Positions 51,138 through 60,236 of a stretch of DNA of 64,000 nt are shown here, piece after piece. Position 1 is the stretch's first letter. Each line of letters begins with the position of its first letter. The translations under genes and the position numbers were made by a program. Location of the stretch: contig NZ_FNRQ01000006.1 in assembly GCF_900107685.1 (NCBI RefSeq), positions 186,001-250,000 on the forward strand, written 5' to 3'. The notes below the pieces were generated by a model that saw only the letters and a program-made list of their open reading frames with translations, was not told the DNA's origin and searched no databases. The stretch comes from Paraburkholderia sartisoli. GTDB taxonomy: Bacteria; Pseudomonadota; Gammaproteobacteria; Burkholderiales; Burkholderiaceae.

Positions 51138-52754
51138 ATGTTCCAGCAGATTCTCAATCCGGCTGGCAACCTTTTCGTGTCCTGGTTGCTGGCACTCGTC
51201 CCCGTCGCTGTTCTCCTGATCCTGCTGGCTGTCTTCAGACTTTCCGCGTGGATCTCCGTGCTGATCGGCGCCGTCGTCACGCTGGTGCTGGCGGTGGTGG
51301 TGTGGCACATGCCGGTCGGCACGGGCATCCGGGCATATGTCTACGGTTCGCTGACGGGCATCTGGGCGGTCGACTGGATCACGTTCTGGGGCGTGATGAT
51401 GTTCAACTCGCTGACGCTGACCGGTACGTTCGATGACTTCCGGCGCTGGCTGACGAGTCTCGGCACGGCGGACGTCCGCGTGCAGACTATCCTGTTCGCC
51501 TGGGCTTTCGGCGCCCTGCTGGAGGGGCTCGTCGGTTTCGGCTATCCGTGGGCATTCGTCGCGCCGATCCTGATCGCCGTTGGCATCCCCGATCTCGACG
51601 CCATCCGGGTTGCGGCGATCGCGAACAACGCCCCGGTGTCGTATGGCGCGCTCGGCGTGCCAATCGTCGCGCTTTCCGCCGTGACCGGCCTGCCGCTGAT
51701 GGCGCTTTCCGCCTCGGTGGCGCACATCGTGGCCGTGCTTGCGCTGCTGCCGCCGTGGATCCTGATCTATCTGGTCTCCGGCCGGACCGGGCTGCGCGAC
51801 GGCTGGCCGCTCGCCGTGGTCGGCTCCCTCGCCTACATCGCAGGGCAGTATCCCGTGGCGGTTTTTCTTGGACCTTACCTGCCCGACATAACGGGCGCGA
51901 TCGTCAGCTTTGCGGCGCTGCTCGTGCTACTGCGCTTCTGGCGTCCGAAACGCGTGCTCGGCTATGGCGGCAAGCCGGTCGATGCGGCGCTTGCCGCAGC
52001 CGGCAACGAGCCCCACGGCATGTCCGGCGGCCAGGTGTTTCGCGCCTGGCTGCCGTTCATCGTCCTGATCGTGGTGGTCGTGCTCTGGACCGGCCCGTGG
52101 TCGCCGTTGCCGGGCATCGTGTGGTTCAAGCTTTCGGTTGCCGCAGGCTCGTCGATCCATCAGGGCTCGACGGTCGCCGCCGCGTTCTCTTTTGCGCCCT
52201 TTATCGGCGGCTCGGCCATCCTCGCGTCGTGGTTCATCATCAGCCTGCTGCTTGGCATGAAGCCCGCGCAATATGCGGAGGCCTTCCGCCGCACGTGGCA
52301 CCAGATGTGGGGAGCCATGCTGGTGGGCATCTTCATCTTCGGCCTCGCGTACATCTTCAATTTCTCGGGCATGGCGGCTTCCCTTGCCGAGGGATTCTCG
52401 AAGCTCGGCGTGGCCTTCATCATCGTCGCCCCCATTCTGGGCTGGATTGGCGTGGCGCTGTCCGGCAGCAACACGTCCACGAATGCGATGTTCGGCTTCT
52501 TCCAGGTGACGGTCGGGCGCCTGCTGGGCTTTCCAATACTGCTCCTGCCGTCGCTCAATTCGGTGGGCGCCGAAGTCGGCAAGCCGGTGGCGCCACAGAC
52601 CGCAAGCGTCGGCGTGTCGACCAGCCGCTTTGTACGCAACGAAGGCGAAGTGATCCGCCACAACATGGGGTGGACGTTCATCATGCTCATCTACCTGGTG
52701 GTGATCGGGGTAGGGTTTTATTTCTTCGCACCTGGCCTGATGACGCTTCCTTGA
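51138..52754 (+). CDS. lldP: L-lactate permease
   Basis: The 538-residue lactate:H+ symporter of the LctP/LldP family has about 13 hydrophobic segments. Family signatures are 'FGALLEGLVGFGYPWAFVAPIL' (in part), 'GVPIVALSAVTGLPL' and 'GSNTSTNAMFGFFQVTVGRLL' (in part). AAAGGAG precedes the ATG at 51138. No lactate dehydrogenase or LldR gene is adjacent, so lactate oxidation is encoded elsewhere. It converges with the glutathione S-transferase gene, 27 bp away. Confidence 0.94.
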   Translation: MFQQILNPAGNLFVSWLLALVPVAVLLILLAVFRLSAWISVLIGAVVTLVLAVVVWHMPVGTGIRAYVYGSLTGIWAVDWITFWGVMMFNSLTLTGTFDDFRRWLTSLGTADVRVQTILFAWAFGALLEGLVGFGYPWAFVAPILIAVGIPDLDAIRVAAIANNAPVSYGALGVPIVALSAVTGLPLMALSASVAHIVAVLALLPPWILIYLVSGRTGLRDGWPLAVVGSLAYIAGQYPVAVFLGPYLPDITGAIVSFAALLVLLRFWRPKRVLGYGGKPVDAALAAAGNEPHGMSGGQVFRAWLPFIVLIVVVVLWTGPWSPLPGIVWFKLSVAAGSSIHQGSTVAAAFSFAPFIGGSAILASWFIISLLLGMKPAQYAEAFRRTWHQMWGAMLVGIFIFGLAYIFNFSGMAASLAEGFSKLGVAFIIVAPILGWIGVALSGSNTSTNAMFGFFQVTVGRLLGFPILLLPSLNSVGAEVGKPVAPQTASVGVSTSRFVRNEGEVIRHNMGWTFIMLIYLVVIGVGFYFFAPGLMTLP

Positions 52755-52781
52755 GGTCACCAGGCCGTTTCAGCCGTTCGT

Positions 52782-53498
52782 TCAGGCTGAACGACGACGT
52801 TGAGCGTCGACATCTGCGGCCGCGCTTTCCGCGTTCTGCGGGAACAGCGCGCGACGCGTTTCCTCGTCGAACCCGGTCTTCAGCGTCAGCTTGTCCTTCA
52901 GTGCCTGCGCACGGGCGGCGGCGGGACGCGCCGAGATTTCGTCGACCAGGCGCTTCACGTCCGGATAATCCGTCAGACCTTTCTCGCCGAGGATGTAGCC
53001 GGCGAAGTTCGCCCAGCCCCACAGCGCCATGTCGGCGATCGTGTATTCGTCGCCGGCCAGATACTTTGACTGCGCGAGGCGGTCGTCGAGCACGCGGTAA
53101 TGGCGCTCGACTTCCTTCAGGTAACGGTTGCGCGCGTACGGCAGCGCTTCCGGCGCGTGGTGCAGGAAGTGGACCGCCTGGCCCGAGAACGGCGACAGGC
53201 CGGTCGCGATGAACTGCAACCACGACAGCATCCGCGCGTGCTCCTTCGCCGTTGATGGGATGAAGCGGCCGTGTTTCGCGCCGAGGTAAAGCAGGATCGC
53301 GTGCGAATCGAACACGACGACGCCGTCGTCATCGATCGCGGGCACTTTCGCGTTCGGGTTGATCTTCAGGAAGTCGGGCTGGTGCTGCTCGCCCTTGAAG
53401 GTATCGACGGCGATGAGTTCGAAGGGCGTCTTCAGTTCTTCGAGCAGCAACGCGGTTTTCATCGGATTCGGCGACGGGTGGAAGTAAAACTTCAGCAT
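52782..53498 (-). CDS. Glutathione S-transferase
   Basis: The 238-residue protein has a thioredoxin-like N-terminal domain ('LKFYFHPSPNPMKTALLLEEL', in part, then 'NAKVPAIDDDGVVVFDSHAILLYLG', in part). It ends in an all-alpha C-terminal domain, as in bacterial GSTs of the YfcG/YghU-like or theta/nu groups. It conjugates or reduces peroxides using glutathione. The next minus-strand gene upstream (53685) is also a GST-family enzyme, with 187 bp between them. Confidence 0.9.
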   Translation of the reverse strand: MLKFYFHPSPNPMKTALLLEELKTPFELIAVDTFKGEQHQPDFLKINPNAKVPAIDDDGVVVFDSHAILLYLGAKHGRFIPSTAKEHARMLSWLQFIATGLSPFSGQAVHFLHHAPEALPYARNRYLKEVERHYRVLDDRLAQSKYLAGDEYTIADMALWGWANFAGYILGEKGLTDYPDVKRLVDEISARPAAARAQALKDKLTLKTGFDEETRRALFPQNAESAAADVDAQRRRSA

Positions 53499-53684
53499 GA
53501 TGTTTCCTTAAGTGGGTGAGAGTGAGTGACAGCAAACGCTAGAGACGAGGCTGGCCACGACCATGTGGCGAACCGCGTGGTCGTGGATCGTTGAACCGGA
53601 GACGGCGCGCGCCTCTTACCGCGTCGTGAGATGTGCAACCTGCGGCAACCGCGTCCGGCCGGGCAGGCCGGAGCCGGAGCGGTG

Positions 53685-54686
53685 TCAGGCGATGGGCGGC
53701 GCGTTGCCCGAAAGCCTCGCGCGATCGTGCGGCGCGGTGAAGTCCTGCATCGGGCCGAGCGGCACGATGCCAGTCGGATTCACGGAAGGATGGCTCTCGT
53801 AGTAATGCCGCTTGATGTGCCCGAAATCCACCGTACCCGCGACGCCCGGCAATTGATAAAGATCGCGTGCATAAGCCGACAGGTTCGGGTAATCGGCGAT
53901 CCGCCGCAGATTGCACTTGAAGTGCCCGACATACACCGCGTCGAAGCGGATCAGCGTGGTGAAGAGACGGATGTCGGCTTCGGTGATGCGATCGCCGGTC
54001 AGGAAACGGCGCGTCGCCAGTTTCTCCTCGAGCCAGTCGAGCGAGTCGAAAAGCGGCACGACGGCTTCCTCATACGCCTGCTGCGTCGTCGCGAAGCCCG
54101 ACTTGTAGACGCCGTTGTTCACGGTGTCGTACACACGCAGGTTGATCGCATCGATCTCTTCGCGCAGCGGCGCCGGATAAAAATCGCCTGCTTTCGCGCC
54201 GATGCCGTCGAATGCCGAGTTCAGCATGCGGATGATTTCCGACGACTCGTTGTTGACGATCGTCGCCTGCTTTTTGTCCCACAGAACCGGCACGGTCACG
54301 CGGCCGGTATACGACGGATCGGCGGCGGTATAGACCTGATGCAGCAGGCGCGCGTGATTGACCGTATCGGGCACGACGCCGGGGCCGTCGGCGAACGTCC
54401 AGCCGTCTTCGAGCATCAGCCAGTGGACGACCGACACGCTGATCATCTCTTCGAGTCCCTTGAGCGCGCGCAGGATCAGCGTGCGATGCGCCCACGGGCA
54501 GGCAAGGCTCACGTACAGGTGATAGCGGCCCGCTTCGGCCTTGAAGCCGCCGACGCCACTCGGGCCCGCCGAGCCATCGGCGGTGATCCAGTTGCGAAAC
54601 GCCGCGTCCTTGCGCACGAACCGGCCGCCGGTCGCTTTTGTGTCGTACCACTGGTCCTGCCACTGGCCATTCACGAGAAGTCCCAT
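53685..54686 (-). CDS. Glutathionyl-hydroquinone reductase (Xi-class GST, YqjG type)
   Basis: The 333-residue Xi-class glutathione transferase removes glutathione from glutathionyl-hydroquinones. The catalytic Cys is in 'YVSLACPWAHRTLILRAL' (about residue 55). Before it lies the N-terminal Trp/Gly-rich start typical of YqjG ('WQDQWYDTKATGGRFVRK'), and later 'LPVLWDKKQATIVNNESSEI'-like strands follow (TVPVLWDKK). The ATG at 54686 begins the family's MGLLVNGQW. Length matches the family (320-335). Confidence 0.92.
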   Translation of the reverse strand: MGLLVNGQWQDQWYDTKATGGRFVRKDAAFRNWITADGSAGPSGVGGFKAEAGRYHLYVSLACPWAHRTLILRALKGLEEMISVSVVHWLMLEDGWTFADGPGVVPDTVNHARLLHQVYTAADPSYTGRVTVPVLWDKKQATIVNNESSEIIRMLNSAFDGIGAKAGDFYPAPLREEIDAINLRVYDTVNNGVYKSGFATTQQAYEEAVVPLFDSLDWLEEKLATRRFLTGDRITEADIRLFTTLIRFDAVYVGHFKCNLRRIADYPNLSAYARDLYQLPGVAGTVDFGHIKRHYYESHPSVNPTGIVPLGPMQDFTAPHDRARLSGNAPPIA

Positions 54687-54779
54687 GTCACTGCTCCTTG
54701 AGAGCGCGGGCGGCGCGTGCCTCGAAGGCCCCTGCGCCCGCCTGCGTTGCAATACGGCTTTCTGTCCTGCCGCGCCGGC

Positions 54780-55733
54780 TTATTGCGGCAACGGCGGCAA
54801 CGGCGGTGCGTTGATGAACTGGACGATATCCGCAATCGTCTGTTCAGGTGCTTCTTCCATCAGCCAGTGTCCCGAACCCTTGACGATCACGCCCTGCACG
54901 TGGGTGTCGACGAGACGCGCCTGGTTGATCAGGAAGTCACCCGAAGCCTTTTCGCCGGCCAGCACGAGCATCGGCATCGTCAGCGGCGTCTGGGCGAACT
55001 TCGCGAAGTCCTCGGCGTCCTGCGGGAACGTGTGGAAATACTCGAACCCGGCGGCCATCCGGCCCGGCTGCGCGTAGTTCGCGGCGTAGCGTCGGCGATC
55101 GGCCTGCGATACCGAATGCGACGGATCGGCGGCGAAGTCGTTCCAGAAGTGCTCGAAGTACGTCCGCTCGCGACCCTTCACCAGCGCGAGCGGCGTCGTG
55201 CCGTAGAAGTTGAAGTGCCACTTGTCGCGCAGCAGCCAGACCTGCTGCCAGTCGCCGACGCCCGGCAGGAACGCGTCCATCAGCGTGATGCTTTCCACTT
55301 CGTCCGGATACTGCGCCGCGTACGCGTACGCCACCATCAGGCCGATGTCGTGACCGACGAGCTTCACCTTGCGATAGCCGAGTTGCTGGACCATCGCGTG
55401 GATGTCCTGCGCCATCGTCTTCTTGTCGAAGCCGCTCTCCGGAATCGCCGACTGGCCGGCGCCCGGCAGATCCGGCGCGAGCACGACGCGGCGGTCGTCG
55501 AGCTGTCTGATCAGCGGCAGCCACATGTGGCTCGACTCGGCGTAGCCATGCAGCAGGACGACCGGCGTTTCGTCGCCCTGGCCAGCTTCGAGGTAGTGCA
55601 GCTCGATCCCGTTCGCGTTGATCGAACGATCGTGGATGGCGGATTGCGGGGCGGCGTGCGCGGCCGACAGCATCGCGCCGGCGGCCAGCAGGGCCGCGCC
55701 AGTGTGCTTTGCGACTTTGTTCAACAGGCTCAT
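54780..55733 (-). CDS. Exported alpha/beta hydrolase, dehalogenase/epoxide-hydrolase type
   Basis: The 317-residue protein has a signal peptide ('VAKHTGAALLAAGAMLSAAHA') and an alpha/beta-hydrolase fold. The nucleophile elbow reads 'LVGHDIGLMVAYAYA', so the nucleophile is Asp, as in haloalkane dehalogenases, fluoroacetate dehalogenases and epoxide hydrolases. The oxyanion 'LLHGYAESSHMW' and a C-terminal 'GSGHWLMEEAPE' (catalytic His) are present. The ATG at 55733 has CCGGAGAAACC upstream. It is divergent from the LysR-family gene, which is its probable regulator. Confidence 0.9.
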   Translation of the reverse strand: MSLLNKVAKHTGAALLAAGAMLSAAHAAPQSAIHDRSINANGIELHYLEAGQGDETPVVLLHGYAESSHMWLPLIRQLDDRRVVLAPDLPGAGQSAIPESGFDKKTMAQDIHAMVQQLGYRKVKLVGHDIGLMVAYAYAAQYPDEVESITLMDAFLPGVGDWQQVWLLRDKWHFNFYGTTPLALVKGRERTYFEHFWNDFAADPSHSVSQADRRRYAANYAQPGRMAAGFEYFHTFPQDAEDFAKFAQTPLTMPMLVLAGEKASGDFLINQARLVDTHVQGVIVKGSGHWLMEEAPEQTIADIVQFINAPPLPPLPQ

Positions 55734-55860
55734 GACGGTTTCTCCGGTGAGATTTGCACCGATCCCGGGAAGGATCTTCTGGTGACGTGATGCCATGGTG
55801 GACTGGCGCACCGGTTTTGCCGTACGATTTTTCCGATGAACTCGTTCGAAGGAATTGAAC

Positions 55861-56778
55861 ATGTTGTCGGAAGACGAATTGTCCCTGCTGGAGGCGATCC
55901 GGGAGAGCGGCAGCCTCTCGCGGGCGGCGGCGCGGCTGGGCAAGGCGCCTTCGACGATCTCGCACGCGGCGCGGCAACTGGAAACGCGCTTTGACGCGCT
56001 GCTGTTCGACCGGCGCCGCTACCGGCTGCAGCTCACGCCGGCGGGGCATCTGCTGGCGGAAGAGGCGGCGCGGCTGATGCAGGACGTTTCGCGCATGACG
56101 CAGCGCGTGCGCCAGGTCGCGAGCGGCTGGGAAGACCGCCTGTGGATCGTCACCGACGAAATCCTGGAGTTCGAGTTCCTGATGCCGGTCGTGCATGCGT
56201 TCGATGAGATGAACTCCGGCGTCACGCTGCGCATGACGGGCGAAGTGCTGTCCGGCACGTGGGAAGCGCTGCGCGACGGTCGCGCCGACCTGATCATCGG
56301 CGCGACCAACGAGCCGCCGGCGATTCCGGGGTTGCGCTGGTTCGAGCTGGGCTCGATGGAATGGGTGTTCGCCGTGTCGCCGCGCCATCCGCTCGCCGCG
56401 GTCGAAGAGCCGCTGCGGCGCGAGCGGATCGTCGCGCATCGGGCGGTCGTGGTGGCGGACTCGTCGCGAATGACAGGCGGGCGCGCATATGGCGTCGTCG
56501 GCGGGCAGCCGGCGCTTGCGGTGCCGGGCATGCGCGCGAAAATCCTCGCCCAGCGCGACGCGCTCGGCGTCGGCTGGCTGCCGCGTTATCGGGTGGCGTC
56601 GCTGCTCGCACGCGGCGAACTGGTGGAGAAGGCCACCGCCGATCCGCGTGAGCCGAACGTGCTCTATGTGGCATGGCGCGGCGATCACGAAGGCCGTGCG
56701 CTGCAATGGTGGCTCGAACAGTTGCGTCAGCCGAGGCTCGCGCAACGTCTCGTGCGGGGAATGGATCTCTTTGCGTGA
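55861..56778 (+). CDS. LysR-family regulator
   Basis: The 305-residue LysR-type regulator has the winged helix-turn-helix at residues 1-60 ('LSLLEAIRESGSLSRAAARLG', in part) and a periplasmic-binding-protein-like effector domain at about 90-300. An ATG at 55861 has AAGGA 8 bp upstream. A TTG two codons earlier is not used. It is divergent from the alpha/beta hydrolase with 127 bp between the starts, the typical arrangement for control of that gene. Confidence 0.9.
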   Translation: MLSEDELSLLEAIRESGSLSRAAARLGKAPSTISHAARQLETRFDALLFDRRRYRLQLTPAGHLLAEEAARLMQDVSRMTQRVRQVASGWEDRLWIVTDEILEFEFLMPVVHAFDEMNSGVTLRMTGEVLSGTWEALRDGRADLIIGATNEPPAIPGLRWFELGSMEWVFAVSPRHPLAAVEEPLRRERIVAHRAVVVADSSRMTGGRAYGVVGGQPALAVPGMRAKILAQRDALGVGWLPRYRVASLLARGELVEKATADPREPNVLYVAWRGDHEGRALQWWLEQLRQPRLAQRLVRGMDLFA

Positions 56779-56811
56779 AGCGACGCCGCGTGGCGGCGAA
56801 AACGAAACGCG

Positions 56812-57498
56812 TTACGTCTCGCTCCAGAGCCGCAGCAGGTTGTGATACACGCCGACGAGCGTGCGTTTTGCCGATTCGTCGCCGTTCGTTGCGTTCAGAC
56901 GCTGGATCGCGTTATCCATGTCGTATAGCAGCGCGCGCTTCGTGTCGTCGCGCACGAGGCTCTGTGCCCAGAAAAAGCTCGACACCCGCGCGCCGCGCGT
57001 GACCGGGCGCACCTGATGCAGGCTCGTGCCCGGATAGAGAATCGCGTGCCCGGCGGGCAGCTTCACTTCCTGCACGCCAAAGGTATCCTCGATCAGCAGT
57101 TCGCCGCCGTCGTATTCGTCGGGCGGCGTGAGAAAGAGCGTGATCGACAGGTCGGTGCGCACGCGCGCGCCGTGTCCGGGAACGAGGCGGATCGCGCCAT
57201 CCACGTGACTGCCGAAGTGCATGCCGCCTTCATAGCGGTTAAAGAGCGGCGGATACAGCTTGTTCGGCAATCCCGCGCTGATGAAAACCGGATGCCGCTC
57301 CAGCGACGCGACGATGATTTCGCCCATCTCCCGCGCGATCGGCGAGTTTTCCGCGATCTGCTGGTTGCGCTTGACCGGCGCGCCCTGATAGCCCGCCGTC
57401 GCGCGGCCGTCGACCCATGAATCCGTGGCGGCTTCGAGCCGCGCGCGCATCGTGGCGGCGTCTTCGGGACTGAGAACGTCCGGGATCGTGACAATCAT
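56812..57498 (-). CDS. piuC: PiuC/PKHD-type Fe(II)/2-oxoglutarate dioxygenase
   Basis: The 228-residue 2-oxoglutarate-dependent dioxygenase of the PKHD/PiuC type has the iron ligands in 'GSHVDGAIRLVPGHG' (His and Asp, about residue 97) and 'GHAILYPGTSLHQVRPV' (His, about 158). These surround the DSBH core. PiuC genes follow a TonB-dependent siderophore receptor in many proteobacteria. Here the receptor is immediately upstream (57592-59790, 93 bp away). Its reaction on siderophores is not known to me. It is probably co-transcribed with the receptor and Fur-controlled. Confidence 0.93.
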   Translation of the reverse strand: MIVTIPDVLSPEDAATMRARLEAATDSWVDGRATAGYQGAPVKRNQQIAENSPIAREMGEIIVASLERHPVFISAGLPNKLYPPLFNRYEGGMHFGSHVDGAIRLVPGHGARVRTDLSITLFLTPPDEYDGGELLIEDTFGVQEVKLPAGHAILYPGTSLHQVRPVTRGARVSSFFWAQSLVRDDTKRALLYDMDNAIQRLNATNGDESAKRTLVGVYHNLLRLWSET

Positions 57499-57591
57499 CG
57501 TGTGAGACTTCCTGCGTCGAACCGCCCGTTTCCGCAGAAGGGAAACAGGCGGCGTTTCGTGAACCGTCGCCTGACTGACCGGGTGCGGCGA

Positions 57592-59790
57592 TCAGAAGAA
57601 GCGATAGTTTAGCGTGGCAAGGAAGGTGCGGCCGAGACCCGGCACCGCGCGGCCGCCGTCGGACGGAATCAGCGCGTCGTAATACTTCTTGTCCGTGAAG
57701 TTCAGCACGTTGAACTGCACGTCGTACTTCTTCGCGTGATACGCGGCCATCGCATCCCAGCGCGTGTAACCGCCGACCGACACCGTGTTGTTGTTCGCCG
57801 CATAACGCGCCGACGTGTACACCGGGCCGCCGCCGACCTGCCAGTGCGGCGTGAAGTCGTACGTGGTCCACAGCGTGAGCATGTTGCGCGGCGTGTTCGC
57901 GGGCGTGTTGCCCGCAGTGCCGTCGAGCGCCTCGCGCACTTCGCCATCCATGTACGTGTAGCCGCCGAACACCTGCCATTTCTTCGTGATGTGACCGGCG
58001 AGGCCGAGCTGATAGCCACGTACGCGGATATTGCCGTCGAGCTGGTAGTTGCCGGTTGCATCCTGGGTGCGCGCGTTCGTCTTTTCGATGTCGAAGAGCG
58101 ACTGCGTCACCGACAGTCCGCCGCCCAGCAGGTCCCACTTCGAGCCGATTTCATACGACCGGTTCTTTTCCGGCGGCAGGTTCTGCTGGCCGTTCGTGAG
58201 CGTGAGCGCCTCGAGCGACGGGTCGAACGACGTGCCGTACGACACGTAGTACGACTGCCAGTCGGTCGGCTGATAGATGATGCCGCCGCGCACGCTCGTG
58301 AAGAAGTTCGTCTGCGTGGCGTAGCCCGGCGCGTTGATCGAGTTGTTGATCGACGCCTCGTAGCGATCCCAGCGCACGCCGCCGACCACCTTCCAGTGTT
58401 CGCCGAGCGAGATCGTGTCGTTCAGGTAGAGGCCGATACCGTTCGCGCTCGATTCGGCGAGATTGGTGGCCACTTCTTTCACGTTCGCCGGACGCGCGGT
58501 GTACGTCGGGTCCATCAGCGGCACGACTGCCAGCGTGTTCGACGGCAGGCCCGGCGTGGTCGCGGTGAACGACTGGTTGCTGTACGTCTCGTGGCTCAGG
58601 TCGACGCCCGTGATGACGTCGTGCTTGAGGAAGCCGGTGTTGAACTTCGCTTCGAGATCCGTCGAGTTGTACAGCGAGTGGTCGTTGATGTTGCGGTCTT
58701 TGCCCTGCAGCTTCACGTACAGCGACGAGAGCGGCAGCGTCGTGTAGTTGCCGTTCGAAAGGGCGGTCGAGGACGCGAGCGGGCCGGTCAGCACGGACGC
58801 CGCGTTGGTTTCGCGTGCTTCGGTGCTGTAGTGGGCGATCTGCGTCTGGTTGCGCAGCGTCAGGTTTTCGTTGAAGCGGTGCTGGATGCGCGCGGAGAAC
58901 TGCTGCACGTCCTGCATCGTGCGATCGTCGGTGAAACCGTAGAACGTGCCGCGGTTCACCGGCGCCGGATGGCCGTTCACGGACGGCACGCCGTAGTCCA
59001 CCTGGTCGCGGTTGTGCTGGATCAGCGCGGACAGCGTGATTTCGGTCGGCGTGCCGATGCCGAACTTCACTTCCGGCGCGATGCCGTAGTCCTTGTTCTT
59101 CATCACGTCGCGGCTCGAGCCGAGATCCTGGCCGAACGCGTTGATACGGACCGCGGCGGTATCGGTAATCGGCTGGTTCAGGTCGACGGTCGTGCGATAG
59201 CGGTCGTGCGTGCCGGCCTGCACCGAGACGTCGGCGCGGCGCTTCAGGGTCGGCTCCTTGCTGACCTGGTTGATCACGCCGCCCGTCGAACCGCGTCCGA
59301 AATAGAGCGACGACGGGCCGTACAGCACGTCGATCGATTCGAGGTTGAACGTGTCGCGATAGTACTGGCCGCGGTCGCGGAAGCCGTCGAGATAGATGTC
59401 GGTGCGCGCCGTGAAGCCGCGCAGGTTGATGTTGTTGCCGATCTGGCCGCCTTCGGCCGCGCCGAGCGTGACGCCCGGCACGTTGCGCAGCGCGTCGCTG
59501 AACGACGTCGCGGCCTGCGATTGCAGCACCGCTTTCGGGACGACGACAGCGGCCTGCGGGATGTCGCGCAACGCAGTCGGCACCTTCGCGCCGACGCTCG
59601 ATTTTTCGGGCTGGAAGTCGTTGCTGTTGTCCGCCTGGCCGGTGACCTTGACGGCGGGCAGCGTATTGCTGGCGGCGGTGTCGGTGGTAGCGGTCGGGGC
59701 GGATTGCGCCGGCTGGGCGGTGGTCTGCGCGTACAGCGGTGTCGCGAATACAGCCAGAATGGCCGCCGCGAGCGGTGTCGTCCTGATCAT
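57592..59790 (-). CDS. TonB-dependent siderophore receptor (Fiu-like)
   Basis: The 732-residue outer-membrane receptor has a signal peptide ('PLAAAILAVFATPLYAQ') and an N-terminal plug domain (about 65-185) with 'VPTALRDIPQAAVVVPKAVLQSQ'-like secretin/plug residues. The 22-strand barrel ends in aromatic 'ATLNYRFF'. It resembles catecholate or linear-enterobactin receptors such as Fiu and CirA. The ATG at 59790 begins the signal peptide, and the upstream extension of the frame is not used. A Fur-like palindrome sits upstream, and piuC lies downstream. Confidence 0.92.
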   Translation of the reverse strand: MIRTTPLAAAILAVFATPLYAQTTAQPAQSAPTATTDTAASNTLPAVKVTGQADNSNDFQPEKSSVGAKVPTALRDIPQAAVVVPKAVLQSQAATSFSDALRNVPGVTLGAAEGGQIGNNINLRGFTARTDIYLDGFRDRGQYYRDTFNLESIDVLYGPSSLYFGRGSTGGVINQVSKEPTLKRRADVSVQAGTHDRYRTTVDLNQPITDTAAVRINAFGQDLGSSRDVMKNKDYGIAPEVKFGIGTPTEITLSALIQHNRDQVDYGVPSVNGHPAPVNRGTFYGFTDDRTMQDVQQFSARIQHRFNENLTLRNQTQIAHYSTEARETNAASVLTGPLASSTALSNGNYTTLPLSSLYVKLQGKDRNINDHSLYNSTDLEAKFNTGFLKHDVITGVDLSHETYSNQSFTATTPGLPSNTLAVVPLMDPTYTARPANVKEVATNLAESSANGIGLYLNDTISLGEHWKVVGGVRWDRYEASINNSINAPGYATQTNFFTSVRGGIIYQPTDWQSYYVSYGTSFDPSLEALTLTNGQQNLPPEKNRSYEIGSKWDLLGGGLSVTQSLFDIEKTNARTQDATGNYQLDGNIRVRGYQLGLAGHITKKWQVFGGYTYMDGEVREALDGTAGNTPANTPRNMLTLWTTYDFTPHWQVGGGPVYTSARYAANNNTVSVGGYTRWDAMAAYHAKKYDVQFNVLNFTDKKYYDALIPSDGGRAVPGLGRTFLATLNYRFF

Positions 59791-60236
59791 CGTCTGAATC
59801 CCTGTCGTTGTTGCGTTTCTTTTTTTCGGTCTGGCGAGACGCGAACGTCCCGCCGTGGCCCGCAGCGCGTCATTTCGCGCGCGCGATTCAACCCCGCCAG
59901 ACCGTTGTTCAGGAACCGGCAATGTCGTCAAATGCGAATCGTTATCATTTCACAAATGGTAACGATTCGCAACAAAGACGTGTATTTTGTGGGTGTTTAG
60001 TAAGCGTGCTTACAGCACTTTTGGGGGCGTTTCAGGGAGGAGATGACGATGAAGTCCAGCGAAAAGCTTCGTGGTGGACGATGAAAAACAGGCGTGGCGC
60101 AGGCGCAAGAAGGTCGGCCGCGACAGGATCCGAACAGGTCTTGCCGACCCGTGTGCGCCGTTCAGCCTCGCGTACCGCCGATGGCCGCTTTCACACGAAA
60201 TGAGCCGGGAAGCTGCGCATATCGTGTCCCCGAACG
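59791..60236. other. Upstream region of the siderophore receptor, with Fur site
   Basis: This region of about 446 bp has no gene. It contains the Fur-like palindrome (59934-59970) and the receptor promoter. The rest up to 60236 leads to the end of the LysR gene. Open frames in it are unsupported. Confidence 0.55.
59934..59970. promoter_or_regulatory. Fur-box-like palindrome
   Basis: This is a 37-bp inverted repeat with a single mismatched pair. The arms GCGAATCGTTA (59934-59944) and TAACGATTCGC (59960-59970) flank an inner CATTTCACAAATG, itself palindromic. Its core has overlapping GATAAT-like hexamers on both strands, as Fur boxes do. It lies about 140 bp upstream of the siderophore receptor start, so iron repression is expected. 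Confidence 0.75.

Noticed and set aside
57736..60000. Plus-strand open frame of about 754 codons opposite the TonB receptor
   Set aside because: It is composed of Arg, Val and His-rich residues and is the complement of a clear outer-membrane receptor gene.
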